From Phorcus lineatus (taxonomy: Eukaryota > Mollusca > Gastropoda > Trochida > Trochidae), in NCBI GenBank assembly GCA_921293015.1, contig OV121088.1:28557645-28621644 (forward strand): a stretch of 64,000 nt of DNA. The letters are read 5' to 3'. Below the pieces are notes generated by a model, which was not told the DNA's origin, searched no databases, and saw only the letters and a program-made list of their open reading frames with translations. This document shows positions 1 through 13,246 of this stretch, one piece after another. The first letter of the stretch is position 1; each line of letters begins with the position of its first letter. Both the position numbers and the translations under genes were made by a program.

Positions 1-2068
1 TCTAGGAGCATATAGAATAGAATATTCACTGACTGTATTACATGAGCTATTAATTTTCTCGAAATATTAACCTAAAAGGAAAATCGTAACAATTTCATAA
101 TTGTATCAACGAAATGTTGAATATAAATGATTTTCAATTAAACGGATACATTATAACAACACTGGTTAATTCATCTACTACGATATCGACATTTTATAAC
201 CAATTATTCAATGTTCACAATTCATGGATCATTCTACTTTTTAAAATGCATTTCTTAATTTGTAGATGTTCATAAATAGGTTCTCTTGCTAAAAACGAAA
301 ATGTCATCTTAATAAATATTTAAGTGACAACGTTTTGTTGTAACTGTTAAGTGTTAGCACATCAGCTAATTGTGTATGGATGCAAAACACTCAATTTCAC
401 TTTTTCTAAACATTAAATTCTTTCCGAGTTTATAATTCAAAGCAGGTTGTCTATTGTGTTTTTAAATGCCAGTCACGACTTTCTATCATTATGGCCTATT
501 ACACAATCTTCTTCAGTTCAGCTAATTGAACTTGACTCGGCGAACATTGCTACTTCATGAACACTCTAATAAGGAAGAGACTGTTCAGGAATAAAGGCAT
601 GTTTGCGTGATAATCAGATGGAAATGCTCCTTTGCGCAAAAAGGGATAAGGAGCATACACACTCGGGAAATAAACTTCTGAACTATAATCAGGAAACCTA
701 AGGTGGTAAAATGAATGTCAGGTTCATTAAGGATGGTGTAAATTAAAAGGCAAAGATTTTTTACCTTTGCCCATTATTGACAATTCCATTACTGAACCAC
801 CTGGCAGTTACAGGAAGCATGCCGATGTTAAATAGGTGATCCGGTATTCATTTTGTAGTGTCGAAAATAGGTAATGATATTCATATATCAGGTGGTTTGG
901 GTGCCACAGCTTTTGCAACTTTCTCTGATTGATCCCTTTTTAGGGAATTGATAGACCAGATTCAACAATCAGTAGACGCCACTTGTTAATAACTAAGGGT
1001 TCACATTCTCTAATTGCATTGAGAGGAATCTTCGTCTTTGCAGTATTGGGAATTCTGCTAACAGATAACAGATAAAAATCAACAGGCTGCATAAACAATG
1101 AAATACACTTGTATGGTTCTGAGGTTTGCTTTTTTAAATACATCTAAGACTGTTTGCTCTCAAGTTCTAGGAAGTCAACTAAACCGCATTAAATCCGCAT
1201 ATCAAAGCATTTGCAAATGCCGTTGGACTATCAAGAGGTCTGCAGCGTATGTAAAGAGATGCTATTGCAGATCATACAAAATGTCATCGTAGTCAAACGC
1301 CATGCAACATACATGTAGCTCTTGAGGATTTACAATTCTTATTGAGAACTGAGTAAAAGCTTTATCATAATTTAAAGGCTGATAGATCCTCTGTTTCTTT
1401 CTAATACTCACGTGTAAGACGCCATAAGAGACGTAATCATTTAACTTTAATTGGATACTGATATCATATAAATATGAGTATTCCGTTGAAATTCAATTAT
1501 TGATAGTTACCGATTACTTTTCACAAAATTATAATGTTAATGACACTATCAATGTACTTGATGCTATAAAATGTTACACTTATCACTGTTGTTCATTATA
1601 ATTAGAAAATGAAACCGTCTCTTCACATAACACACATTTGTAACATCAAACTAACGATGATATTGACCTTCTCAGTTTATAATTACGAAGTTTTGAAAGT
1701 TATATCACATTTAGATCTGTAATTCTGGAATCTTAAACCATGGGTAACCGAAAACTGAATGGTAAGCTAGAACAATCGTTGAATAGCTTACTGCAGTCGA
1801 CTAATTCAAGATGCTGACTTATTTAGAATAAAAGTATTGAATGAAAATATATTTGCTGAGGTCAAGCTATATTTAATTTTCATGAGATTAATAGTTTATG
1901 TCGGTTGTGTATTGTAGAAACAAATACACTGTTCTGATGTTCAGTTTCCAAACCCATAACAATTTCCTTTGAAAAATAAACACATTTCTCTCTCAATTAT
2001 TTGTTTCACGATTCAATGATTACATGAGCTTCTCTACCACTTGAGCCAATACTTGAGTGGTGGTTTGC

Positions 2069-2070
<2 letters not shown>
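1..2070. other. AT-rich non-coding stretch
   Basis: No gene, TE domain or RNA gene could be supported here. Open frames are 67 codons or fewer and have no recognisable motif. The sequence is uniformly AT-rich and low in CpG, like ordinary intergenic or intronic invertebrate DNA. Confidence 0.5.

Positions 2071-2129
<59 letters not shown>
2071..2129. repeat. (GA)n microsatellite
   Basis: An uninterrupted run of GA dinucleotides, about 29 units, bounded by GTTTGCAT on the left and GTGAGTTAATT on the right. It lies just upstream of duplicated block A. Length probably varies between individuals. Confidence 0.98.
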
Positions 2130-2132
<3 letters not shown>

Positions 2133-2159
2133 GTTAATTAAGTGGTGCTTTAAATCATG

Positions 2160-3665
2160 AATATTAAGGAGGAATCATAATGTTTTGAACATTTGTATAA
2201 AGATTTGTCAAATTTCATTGAAGACGTGTTTAAGTCTGTCATTCCAATTATAATTAGCACTCAATACCATTCAGTTCATTTATGTGAATATTCTTTCCAC
2301 AAGTAACGTAACATATAAAGAGTCCTCGTCATAGATATGTGTGCAGAAATTTTAAACTTTGAGTTCAACTTCAAATGGTTTACTTAATGTCACTATGGTC
2401 AGTTATTCAAGTCAACTGCACTTCTATAAATGCCCACGTTTCCACATATTTTGGCCTTGGTTTACAATTACTGGGATTGATGGGATTATGTTTCTTACGG
2501 TTCTGTGGACACTGATTATACAGGTCAGATAAAGTTAAGCATGGCTTATAGCATGTCCTCTTTGATAACGATAAAACGATAGCAGTGATTGCTAATGGGG
2601 AGATGAGGCAGCCAAGCTACATTTCCTCAAGTGCTAGTTATAATGACAGTTGTAGGGAACGAGAACAAACAATTGGAGAAGTATTCACAATTTGTCTGAT
2701 AGGCTATTCTGTTTCCTCTTAATTTGGCAGTATGACACGATGCAACTTGTCAATTAGGATTGTCTCTGTAATTGCAAACTTTTATTATAAATCTATCAAG
2801 GTCAATGTGATACCAAATGTGTATTTGTACATTTAGTATACCACATTTATTGCCAGTTACATGTTGTATGTGCCTACTTGATTATTTCGAAACACATTTT
2901 CCTGTGTAAAACTTCTATATCAGCCTTTAAGCAAATTTGCGATGTGTTGATTGTGTTTCACAGCATTGTTATGCACTTCGTAATTTGAAGGCATCTGTAC
3001 TTTCTGTAAATTTAGTTAGGTCGATATCTCGTTGGATATTTCCTGTGAAACACAGTTTTGTACAAAATGTCACTTCCATGCGAGGCAGGCACTGCTGAGA
3101 CAACTCATGAATGTGCAAATAACATTATTAAAAGTCTAAAACGACACAGATACAAGTATGGACTTGATGGAAATTGCAGATTTACCAACATTACATTCAT
3201 CTATTAAACAGAAATAGTGAACGTATGAAATTGTTCTATTAATTAATTTATTACGTCTTTAAGATTGAATATGCTGTAAATCGTCAAAGACAACCAAATC
3301 TCGTAGGATCTTAGTACTATCATAACAATTAGAAATCCAGGGGCGCCGTTTATAATCATCATAAGTACTGTTGCCCTTCATTAGTAAACTTAAAGCACTC
3401 TATTAACCAGTAATTGAAGCTCGATTAAGTATTCCATTAGGATAACATTTTATCATTAATAATATATAAAAATGCAGCACATATTTAGAGTTGATAACGG
3501 AGGTAATGAGCCAACTACACTTCATAATTTGACTGATCTAGTACATGTTATTGTAAATTAAAACTTGCTCAGTGTATCTATTTAAAGCGCGTAATGTTAA
3601 CCAATTTCATCCAAGTGTATGAAAAAGAGACAATACTATTTTCAAGAAATGTTTTTACTCAACGA
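2160..3665 (+). repeat. Segmental duplication, piece A (partner at 11640-13955)
   Basis: This stretch aligns collinearly with 11640-13955. Shared anchors include ACTTTGAGTTCAACTTCAAA, GATGGGATTATGTTTCTT, GTCAGATAAAGTTAAG and TCATTAATAATATAT. Identity looks moderate with many indels, so the duplication is old. No long ORF is shared. The interior (about 2830-3000) looks like an old LINE 3' tail present in both copies, so that tail predates the duplication. The core module is annotated separately. Confidence 0.8.
2311..2590 (+). promoter_or_regulatory. Conserved module with TATA-like box and GATA motifs (copy A)
   Basis: A TATA-like box (CATATAAAG) opens the module. Downstream are AGATAAAG and a cluster TTTGATAACGATAAAACGATAG holding several GATA-type motifs. 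The same order occurs in copy C (11726-11990). Diverged versions without the TATA box occur in copies B (about 8040-8260) and D (about 23620-23830). Conservation across four diverged copies suggests constraint, so a promoter or enhancer role is inferred. An untranslated first exon, or simply a conserved repeat core, is also possible. Confidence 0.35.
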
Positions 3666-3914
3666 TCCCTTATACAATTGAGAAGCTAAAACATTTTAAT
3701 TGAATAAAGAAAAAGGAAACAGCTTTTTTAAAACAAGCAATTACCCTTTTAATGTTCTTCGAAACGGATGTTAAAATTACAGGTTTACATAAACAACTCC
3801 GTTTTAGAACAAAGCAGCTGTGCTTTCCTTAATGTCCATGGATGCTTTTGTTTCCAATTGCTTCTGTTTCATAAAGTATGTATCTTAAAACATTTAAAGC
3901 TTCTATTAAGAATT

Positions 3915-4297
3915 GCTCACATTTAACTTCATGTCTATGTGTATTCCCTTCCAGTGTCCCCTCGCAGTTAAGCACATCCTGTGCGACTGCTGGGACACTG
4001 CACACGTAAGGGAAACATTTTACCCAAATGTTTCAATTTCACAACTTTTTAATCAAATCGGTAAACACCGTATTTTTTCCTTTCTAAAGGAAATCAATCT
4101 ATTTGATAAGTTGTAGAATTTTACATATTCTATATCAGCTTTTAACCAACTCTGTGATATTTTGCTGATGTTTTACAGCCTTCGTGCTGTATCTTTTCTT
4201 TGCTTTTGCAATCAATTTCATTTCATTAAATCTCACGCCGCTAATGGCTGAAATATTGCCAAAGCGGCGTTAATCAATAATTCACTCACTCACTCAA
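3915..4297 (+). mobile_element. 3' end of a non-LTR retrotransposon (LINE)
   Basis: The reading frame from 3913 to 4116 encodes the C-terminal tail typical of Jockey/CR1-type LINE ORF2 proteins. It has a PLAVKHILCDC block (the family norm is PLTVEHIL-x-C), then an R/F-rich stretch, and ends SFLKEINLFDKL before a stop. A 3' UTR follows with a GCCGCTAATGGCTGAAATATTGCCAAAGCGGC hairpin region, and the element closes on CACTCACTCACTCA. Similar tails are frequent in mollusc genomes. The copy is strongly 5'-truncated: the reverse transcriptase and endonuclease are absent. Confidence 0.75.
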
Positions 4298-5080
4298 CTT
4301 CATGTTGTAATCCTATTTGCTTTGTTTTCTCATATCTCTTAATATGTACGATACATGTGTAGATACTGTGGAAAGTCAGTTCATGAAGAAGTTGCTGTGG
4401 AATTTAAAACGTCTGTTGATAAGATTAAAGAGAAGTATTCCAAGGGGTAAATTATCCATTTTAAAGTAACATTACTCATACAAATCTATCAAGCAAATGT
4501 TTCTTGTTTTTTTAACTCAACACTTAGAGAGGTCTACTGTCACTCTGGTATGACGCACAATATCTCCAAATGAACCCATATTTTGATAGGAAACACTCAA
4601 TATCAAACCAGAGTGTTTCTAACTCTTCTCAATTCTAGATAGGTGAAATATTATATATTTTTAATGAAAGACCCTTGTGTTGTTATTAACCTCTTGAGTT
4701 GTGAGAAAAATGTTGCCATGACCCTTTCGGCAGCTCAGCTTATATTGTGATGTCATACTTAACGATGTCATGTCAAATGGTCAGCGGTTTATATCATCAC
4801 GAGATTTATCAAGGATATCATATATATATTTTTTCGACGGGCTAGTAAGAAAAGATGTCTGAATTCATTTTTGATATGCCATAGAACTATGACATATGTA
4901 GTAGTTACAGTAGTTTTACTTTGGGAATAGTGTTTTTTCTTAAATAAATATAAAAATCAGAATTCTATTTTCAATTCCGTTAGTGCACAATTTATCACAT
5001 GTCATTTTCTACATTTGATGTGAACCACCTTTCTGTAAGAATGATGATGGGTACATGTGGACGTGGTGTATATGAATTTA
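4298..5080. other. Non-coding stretch without recognisable element
   Basis: AT-rich sequence. I see no supported ORF, RNA gene or TE terminus. Confidence 0.4.
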
Positions 5081-5084
5081 TTGA

Positions 5085-5410
5085 GTAGAGGTGAGTTGGG
5101 TTTTAACGTGTTTTGAACAATATTTCAGTTATTTAAACACGTGGTTGACAAGTATCCAAAAGAGAGTGGACAGACAAGGGAGAACGGGATCGACAGGATG
5201 TGGGAAAGACGGAAAGAAAGGCATAGTGAGAGGTATACGACAGGGTTTAGAACGACTAAAATTTGGACTGGCTCATACCTGTTGACCGGTCCAGCTTGGA
5301 AGCCCTCCCATGAGCATATACGCTCCGGCTGGCTTAGCTCTCGGGGTCTCTGAAGCACGCAAACCAACACAACACGATAATGTTTTGAGTAAAGTGGTGG
5401 CAGAGAAAAG
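5085..5410 (+). mobile_element. Interspersed repeat, second SINE-like family (fullest copy)
   Basis: The sequence begins with GTTTTAACGTGTTTTGAAC, passes through a purine-rich CGGAAAGAAAGGCATAGTGA block and a CCTGTTGACC block, and ends near GAAGCACGCAAACC. Related copies lie at 25618-25830, 29040-29130, 32050-32235 and 53718-53850, all on this strand. The overlapping ORFs on both strands are shadows of the repeat. No tRNA-like head is evident, so its origin is unknown. Class is inferred from size and dispersal. Confidence 0.7.
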
Positions 5411-5644
5411 GTGAAGACGCATCATTTGGCGTGAAACAAATGCATTGTCTACTACGTTTTACAACATAACTCTTTTTAAACGACTACCAAATATACGTGT
5501 CGTTATAGTCATTGAGCTTGAGACTGTACTGCCAGTCAATGGTGAACTTAATAACAGTCATTTACTATATGCAGCTTGTACAAGATTGAAAACAAATACT
5601 ATGACGAGGTTATGAATATTTAAGGATGTCAAAGTCAAAATCGT

Positions 5645-5909
5645 GAGGTAAGGTGATTTGGAGTTTATCACCACATTCATGACTATTTAATTATATCGCG
5701 GCTGCTAGTTTATAGCTTGGAGGAAGCCAGTAGCACCATTGAGGCTATGCATTGCAGTGAAATCTGCGAGCATCGACTGAAACTAGCGACCATGGGTGGT
5801 ACTGCGCTGACATTCAGTAAAACATTGCACCCAGACCTGACTGCGTGTATTCTAACCACGGACCGCTTAATCCGAAGCCGAACACACTAACCAATGCGCT
5901 ATCCCGCCA
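5645..5909 (-). mobile_element. tRNA-headed SINE, internally deleted
   Basis: Read on the minus strand, the head is a tRNA-like A-box region (GGCGGGATAGCGCATTGG) ending in CCGTGGTT. The body carries the ACTGAATGTCAGCG-type block and the tail contains GCGATATAA. The segment between the B box and the 'contain a promoter-distal' region is missing relative to other copies in the window, so the B box is interrupted. It lies immediately left of the duplicated piece at 5925. Confidence 0.85.
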
Positions 5910-5924
5910 AACTGTGGAGACTTT

Positions 5925-6245
5925 ATTAGAGGAATAAAGGTTGCCTCATGAATTATATGTATAGTGTTATGTGACAGATATAAAAATTCATCTTTGATTA
6001 ACTTAGGCTTTAAATTAACCAAATTCACCAATGAGAAAGGACGAGTTCTCAATTACGACTGGGTTCAACTGCATTCGTGGTTTGACCCTATTAGAAGGAT
6101 TCGTGTCTGCGTCATCAGACATTCTACGATTGTTGGACAATTAAAGTAATCAACAGGCACCAGACTTAATTAAATTCTATTCTTCCCTTGTTCTATCGTA
6201 GTCTTGAAAATCGGTTGTTTTTGCAACTTTAGTTTTAGCAAAGGT
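5925..6245 (+). repeat. Segmental duplication, middle piece (partner at 18225-18520)
   Basis: It shares GGAATAAAGGT, CACCAATGA, GATTCGTGTCTGC and CAGACATTCTACGATT with 18225-18520 in the same orientation. It lies between pieces A and B, just as its partner lies between C and D. That order supports one collinear duplication event rather than dispersed repeats. Confidence 0.75.
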
Positions 6246-6679
6246 CATATGCATCACTATGCGGTAAAAATCATTAAGTATTATCTACTCTCCATGTGTA
6301 AACATATGATATTGGTGGATAAATATATGTCATCACATATCAAATCTACTTATCATATGTTAAAAACATCTCATCATTCTTAAAGATGGTATCCTTTGAG
6401 CATGGAACTTTTCTCATTATCATTATTATCCTATTATTGATTTTTCATGTCTTAAATGATTACAACTTTGTAAAGTTATATATAGAGATTATTTTCAGTT
6501 AACTCGCTGAAATAATCTTACTGTTTAAATTTATTTATTTAATAACATTATAATCCAATCATTACGAGATCATACCTAAAACATGCAGAATGTTGATATC
6601 CGAAATGAAATCTTTGACAATTTATTTTTTATAAAGGAAGCAAATCAACTTTGATATTATTAATTTAGAATTCTTAATA

Positions 6680-8390
6680 GACTGTCAATGATACAATACG
6701 AATAAGACTACTCAACGAGAAATACCCTTTATAATGACGTTTCCCTGAATTCCATCTAATGTATTTTGGCCCTTCTCGATCAATTTATGAAAACATAAAA
6801 TAACGAAATACCTTATTACGCCCATAGATTAATTTTGGCATGGTATTGTAGAAAAGATTCCTATGCCAAGCCTATCGCTTCTTATAGATATAAGTTTGTA
6901 TTAAATTCTCATTTGTGGAGGCAATAGGTAGGGTAATCATAAAAGCCTAGAGACATGCCTTATCAATCACTATGTATGATTTTCTTGTAACAACAATCTG
7001 GTTGATCAGTATTATATTTTTCTATCACGGGAATCTAAAATTTTTTAATAACATTGTCTCTCAACATGAGATACATTTGGCGATTAATAATCCTCAAATC
7101 ACAATACAGATAACAAAATTTTAAAAAAGGTTTAACAAGCCACAATCGAACACAGCTCACATAGCCCCGACTGTAGTATGATAGCAGTACTAGGGGGGAA
7201 ATGTAATCAATCATAGCAATGAGCAACGATCACATTCTAAGAGAGAAGGTAAAGTTACAGATTAACATAGATGAAAGGTAAACCAAAGCACAACATGATA
7301 CTAACCTTCTCAAGCCATGAAGATCTGCTCTGGAAAAAACAATGTCAGGAATAAGCCTGTTTTATTAATTTTTTGAAATTATTTTTACCTTTGTATTTTA
7401 AAACACAATGGCTTAATGACATCCCAAAGGTAAGATGCAAACCAAATTATAGGTTTTCAAGTCACATCCCTTAAACAAAATGTTGGTCAAAATCTAAAAA
7501 AAACTTTGAGCACCCTGGGGTTTTACCCTCTCAAAGACGTATCTACGCCACATTTGTAACATTCAACCCAATTTTGAAGTTTGAAATTAATGTATATATC
7601 GAGTCGTCAATCATAAAAGACATTAAGCCGGAAAAAATTCTTATCAAAATATTTTTTAAAATTTTAACTTTTAAAAGGAGAAATGAACATCCCATAGGTA
7701 ACATACATACCAAGATTCCATGTCATAAAGTGACTACGTCTCAATAGATATTGAGATAGATACCAGGGCATTGTAGTTACTTTGCGGTAATAATTATCTT
7801 ATGTAGCAGGATGCATGATGCCTTATTAAATGTTATTACACTTTTATGTCAAATATTGACACGTGTGAGCACGTGATTACTGAGAGCATCATATTAAGAC
7901 TAGGACTGTTTTATGCACTGCTTTAATCACTTAAAAATCTAACCATTAAAAAGAGCCTTACTGATTTTAATCAAAATAGGAAGTTTTAGATAAGTAAGAT
8001 CTCCTCAAAGTCACCACATCTGTACAGTGTAAATCACACTCTATTCGTGTTCCAAAAAGTGCCAATGTGTTCTAATAAATGTAAACGATTCCCTTTCACT
8101 TGGCCTAGGTGAACCATTAGTGAGATTGATGGGATTTGGGGATTACAGTAGGTGAGATCTCCTGGAGATGGGAACACTGATTGTTCTGCTCAGATGAAGT
8201 AAAGTACGGCTTATACGGTTTCCATAATAATAACGAGTTAACGATAGCTCTTTTCAGTCTAGACGAGCTGAAGGGACTAAGGTACATTTTCCGGAGTCCT
8301 AGTTGCCAAGTTATTGAGGAATTATTTACAGTTTGTCTAATAGGTTACTATTTCACTTCTAATATTTATTCTGCGATGAATTAATGTACA
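6680..8390 (+). repeat. Segmental duplication, piece B (partner at 21780-23960)
   Basis: It aligns along its length with 21780-23960. Anchors include ACTCAACGAGAAA, TGACGTTTCC, CCTTATCAATCACTATGTATGA, AATCTGGTTGATCAGTATTA, AAACGATTCCCTTTCACTTG and GAGATCTCCTGGAGATGGG. The last 350 bases hold the diverged core module also found in A and C. The 107-codon minus-strand ORF overlapping its end has no recognisable domain and is not called as a gene. Confidence 0.8.
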
Positions 8391-11300
8391 AATTCTTTGT
8401 CCATGACGACTTCTTATGTCTGCCTCTCTTTTCTGAATAAAATACGCATGTAAACTTAGGATAGTGATACAAACCGTGCAATATTGAAGACATCTTTGAG
8501 CTCTGTATTGCACGGCTGGTGGTTCTACTTTCTCCTTAGCGTCGGATATCTTGAAATTTCTGTATGAAACAATCATTTTCGTAATTCTTACATAGGAATT
8601 AATGCAATTGACACATTTGATAAGCTTCTGATGTTCTTGTAATAGAGAGGTATAATACAAATTATTCTCATTGTTTCTGAAGTTCTACCACGAATGATAA
8701 GAATTCATATTAATGTTTTACTATTGACTCGTTCGAAGAATATCATGTCTCTTTGATATCATTGTAGCTGTTTACAGTTATACTATATCACGCAATTATC
8801 ATAGAATTGAAGTACCTTTGTGCCTTCTTTACTTAATTTATTGTGACAATTTCTCTCAATTTTGTCAAGCTTTTGTCTAGAATCTACGAACGTGTGTAGA
8901 TAATATGCAGCCTTTATCTCATCAGTATCAGACAATCAGCTTTGATTGAAACTAAGGAGAAATTGGATCACAGTAATCCGAAGCCAGCAGACTGCTTAAT
9001 CATCATGGCTCCTTTATTCATCAGTTTTCAACTATTGCCGTACTCTTTCGCTAAGGTGCGATATGGGTGTTGGAAAGTTCTGTATTGATTTTTTGTCAAA
9101 GTTTCAAAAATAATAAGTTGTTTCAATATTATTAAGTTATTGTTAAGTTATATTATTTTTAGTATTTGTATGGTTTATGTGTACAGTATTATTGTTGATA
9201 TTCGATTGTGTGATATATGTAAACCGTACGTAAAGATTACTGTTTGCATGTCATGAAAAAAGAGTTGATCCCGTTTGTCCAGTTTTATTTCATCATATAT
9301 GTACTTATTATATGAAATGTTTGCCTCTGTTATTTGCATATCATTCATTTCAAGAGACAAAGGTCATCCCCTGACGTGATAATAAAAGCCAAATAAGTAT
9401 ATTTCATAATTTTTGGTATGGTAAGTATATGCTTGTTATGACACAAACATATGTTATCTTTTGCACTTTGATGCCCATGAATAATCTAGCATATTACAAT
9501 TGAATCATAGACAACACATGTAACCATAAGTGTTTTTATCACTGATTATCCTCTCCCTGAAAATATGAAGGCAACTGATATCTATAACCGTGGAATCGTG
9601 GAAATGACTGTATAACATGTCATTCCCTGCTGTATGAAGATACATAATTCTTTATGTATAGGTGGTGTAATTGGTTGAAACCATCCTTTCTGCCTCTGAT
9701 ATGGCCTTTATATATTGTTAGAATGCTTTAAAATGCTGAATATTTGAATTAAAGATTTGTTAGTGTACAAACATTAGTTAAATTTCACCTAAACATCAAA
9801 AAAACCGTAAGGCTTTCTCATTCTGCATATTTAAAATGTTTTGAGTACCTATAACGTTCACGAAATCCTAATGTTATTAACTTTTATAATTTAGATTATA
9901 AGTAAACATGTTCTATGAAGGAAAATTTAAAGAGATCTTGAACTTATGCTTCATCCCACAAAGTAATAACCAATTGTGTTCTTGTGACATGACCCCGCCT
10001 CTAAAATTACAGAAAATCATTGGTGATCATTGGTTATTTTGAAAGTCAAGTTCACATTATCAAATTAACAGAACCAATACCAAATCAGAAACAGGAGTAA
10101 ACTTTGAAACGTTGAATTTCAATGTCAGTGAAATCGAAACTGAGTCAGACAATTCACAGTTTGTATATTTAAATTTAGCAGAGATTTGCTATTGTAAGAA
10201 AAAAGTATATATACTATGTCATTTTCCATTTCTGACAAGGGTCCAACGGTTTGTTTCTCTTAAGCTTCCTAAACCTAGTCCATGTGCATATTCATGTTTG
10301 TCAGCCGAAAGTTGTTTAAGGATTTTAAGCAAAGTGAGGTGATATTACATTTTGTTTGCCACCTTATTCAAATACTGAGAGTTGTTTTGTAACAGTGGCT
10401 TACTCTGTCAGTATCAGATTCGTTCCGCAAAGTCCTCCCCAGAATAGATTAACTTTATGACAGCCGTTGGTGCTGGTGTTGACAGATTCGGAATCATGGT
10501 TTTGAGGTTGTTTGAAGGGACCATTATAGGCTTGAAGATCAATGTTTACGTAAAGGCGTAAAATTGTAATACATCCATACATAACTATGAAGAACATATA
10601 TGGCAAATGCAAACATGAGTCTTTATGTACATTTCACAATAAACTAAAATGTAACATTCTTTGGCAATTATCTTACTTGTACCCTAATAATGAATCTGCT
10701 CTACAATTACGCATTAAAATCTCATCACGTATCTACATAATGCAGTCTATGTAATAATCATACTCACGACTATGATTTTTCCATATACTGCTACATTGTG
10801 AACACTTAAATCCTGACAGAAATGCCTTCTTTGTTTTTATAAAAGATCTTCTTGAAGTTGGCGCTTAGGGCTTAGGAGAAACGTAGTGCAGAAGGCTTCG
10901 ACAGAATGACAGAAGGCTTTGCTCTTTTAAAATATTTAATCAACGTTAGTCATCGTTAATACAGTGTCACCTGTTACCTGTTACAGTCCAAATGTCAATA
11001 TGTCAACTTACCGAAGCTTTGGATGCGACATCGAAGCTTTTGCCATGTTGCCTCGCAATGCAACCTCTACTTTCGCTTTTGAGTGACAAGAAACTTAAAA
11101 TATGGATTTTATCATTAACGGAATTAAACACGTTATTTGTTTATTTAACTGAGAGAATTAAAATTATGCCATCATCTCAATTATAGTGCTTAAAATTAAT
11201 TTCAAAATGTAAAAACCTGTTAATGTGTTAACATGTATATTCAATATTTTTATTTAATGTATTTGTATAAATAAATGTAACATTGTATTTGAATAAATTG

Positions 11301-11639
11301 ATGTATTTGTATAAATGTTTTTGATCATCGGTTCATACTGGAGGAAACAAAGAATCCCCCTCTCTCTCTCTCATTTTATATATTTACATATTTAATTACT
11401 TTCAAAATATTCTTTGATTTTTAAGTCATTTTATATAGAAAATCTTTATGAAAGAATTATGAAAATATATAAATCATGAAATTGTCCTTATGCCGTGGCC
11501 CTTATTGTAAGAAACAGCACACATTAATTTTTACTTACTTGAACAACGTGATCATGAAGTAATATATACATTCAGAGAAACATAACATCACTAACCTTTG
11601 CTTTCTAAAAGTAGATGAAAACATCTAATTTACTTCATC
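8391..11639. other. Long non-coding stretch
   Basis: No TE domain, RNA gene or convincing exon was found. Open frames up to 107 codons (8337-8660 minus) and 76 codons (10112-10342 plus) lack motifs and flanking splice logic. A short CT run sits at 11361-11376. A slightly more GC-rich patch at 10400-10520 carries nothing recognisable. Confidence 0.45.
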
Positions 11640-11725
11640 AAACTGAAAGAGGAATCTCTTTTTTCATAGATTTGTTAAATTTAAATACGTGAATACAATT
11701 ATAAATAGCTCTCAATACAGTAAGC

Positions 11726-11990
11726 ATATAAAAAGTCCCCCTTTTAAACTTTGAGTTCAACTTCAAACCGGGGTTCACTCAAATTCACTCAAGTTTTATA
11801 AAGCCATTGCTAGTTGTACAACACAACTGCATTGTTGTTCTGGTACATGAACATGTTTTGGCCTTCATTTACAATTACTGAATGTGATGGGATTATGTTT
11901 CTTCCGGTACTGTTGACACTGATTGTAGAGGTCAGATAAAGTTAAGAATGGCTTATAGCATATCCTCCTTGATAACGATATAACGATAGC
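11726..11990 (+). promoter_or_regulatory. Conserved module with TATA-like box and GATA motifs (copy C)
   Basis: CATATAAAAAG at its start is TATA-like. AGATAAAG follows about 210 bases later, then TTGATAACGATATAACGATAG. The motifs sit in the same order and similar spacing as in copy A, although the surrounding sequence has drifted. A regulatory role is inferred from conservation only. Confidence 0.35.
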
Positions 11991-13246
11991 AGTGATTGCC
12001 TTAGAGTGGCTGAGATTGCCAAGCTACATTTCCCTGAATGCTAGTTATGACCACGCTTGGAACGAGAACTAACTATTGGGGAAGGATTCACAGTTTGTAT
12101 GATAGGCTATATTATATCCTCTGAGAGGGCAGCATGACACGATCCCACTCGTCACTTCGGATTATAGCTCTACTTGCTCTAAAAATTTCTTCTGATACAA
12201 TTAATGTTAATGTTATACTTGATGTGTATCAGTACTTTTAAATGCCATCTTCATCACATCATGTAATCGTTGACTTTGATTAAGTAAGTAGTTATAAGTT
12301 GTTGTTTAATGAACCCTTCATAGTGTTAATTCATCATAGCAGCTTAAACAATTTTGTGATAGTATCATGATACTGAAATGTTTTTGAATAAATATGTTTT
12401 TAACAGCCTTTTGGCTATTTACTTTTTTTAGTTTTGCTATCATGGATCGAATTATGTCATTCCATCAGATTTCTTGCTACTAAAGAGAGATTGTCTTTAA
12501 GCTCAAAGATTACAAACCAACAATTCTCATATGTCTCGATAAGACAAGATATGGAATCTCCTGGAAAGAGAGAAAAAAATATTTAACATGAAAAATGCAT
12601 GTTATAGAAATGAAAATATAGTATTGAATCTTAGGTGAATTCTTTTAGTTACATAAAACTCAGTATGTTGCTCTTTTCAGACAGTAATGAGACAATGCGT
12701 TGTTCTTGTGCGTGCAGAATTACCAGGTATACTGATATGAATTATTATGAAATATTAATACTTTTCTGCCATAAACATACCAAATTGTAGTTATCGTTGA
12801 AAATAAAACAACCGAACAATGTATGATCAGAGGCGGAAAGCACACTTCTCATGTATATGACTACTAGTTCTATTAACAGCAATAAACAAAGTGTTGTTAA
12901 CTCTGGCCATTGACTACATGTACACTGACACATTCTTCCTACACTAGTGTATTTGTTTCAGTTTCATGTTTAAAATAAAAGCTTGAAATTTGAATCGGAA
13001 ATGATTTTGAAATTATGTCGTAAAACTTGACATTGTCATACAGAGACACCAAGTTGGGATTGATTAGTTACATTATTCACGGGAGAGCATTGCTTCTCCG
13101 TAAACCGGGCAATGACAGAGAACCAAGAGCATGCATGATAGAAACGGACTGCCAACAAGATTTAATATGAAATCTTAAATAAATTTCTTTATAGAATGTA
13201 AGATGGATAAACAAATTCATATTTATGGAGATACAGTCGCGATTAG

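Noticed and set aside
2069-2130. CRISPR array or bacterial features
   Set aside because: The repeats present are microsatellites and eukaryotic transposons; there is no repeat-spacer structure, operon or ribosome-binding pattern anywhere in the window.
5125-5370. Overlapping 60-80-codon ORFs at 5.1-5.4 kb
   Set aside because: They follow a dispersed SINE-like repeat with copies elsewhere that do not keep the frame.
8337-8660. 107-codon minus-strand ORF
   Set aside because: No domain, no splice context, and it overlaps the end of a duplicated non-coding block.
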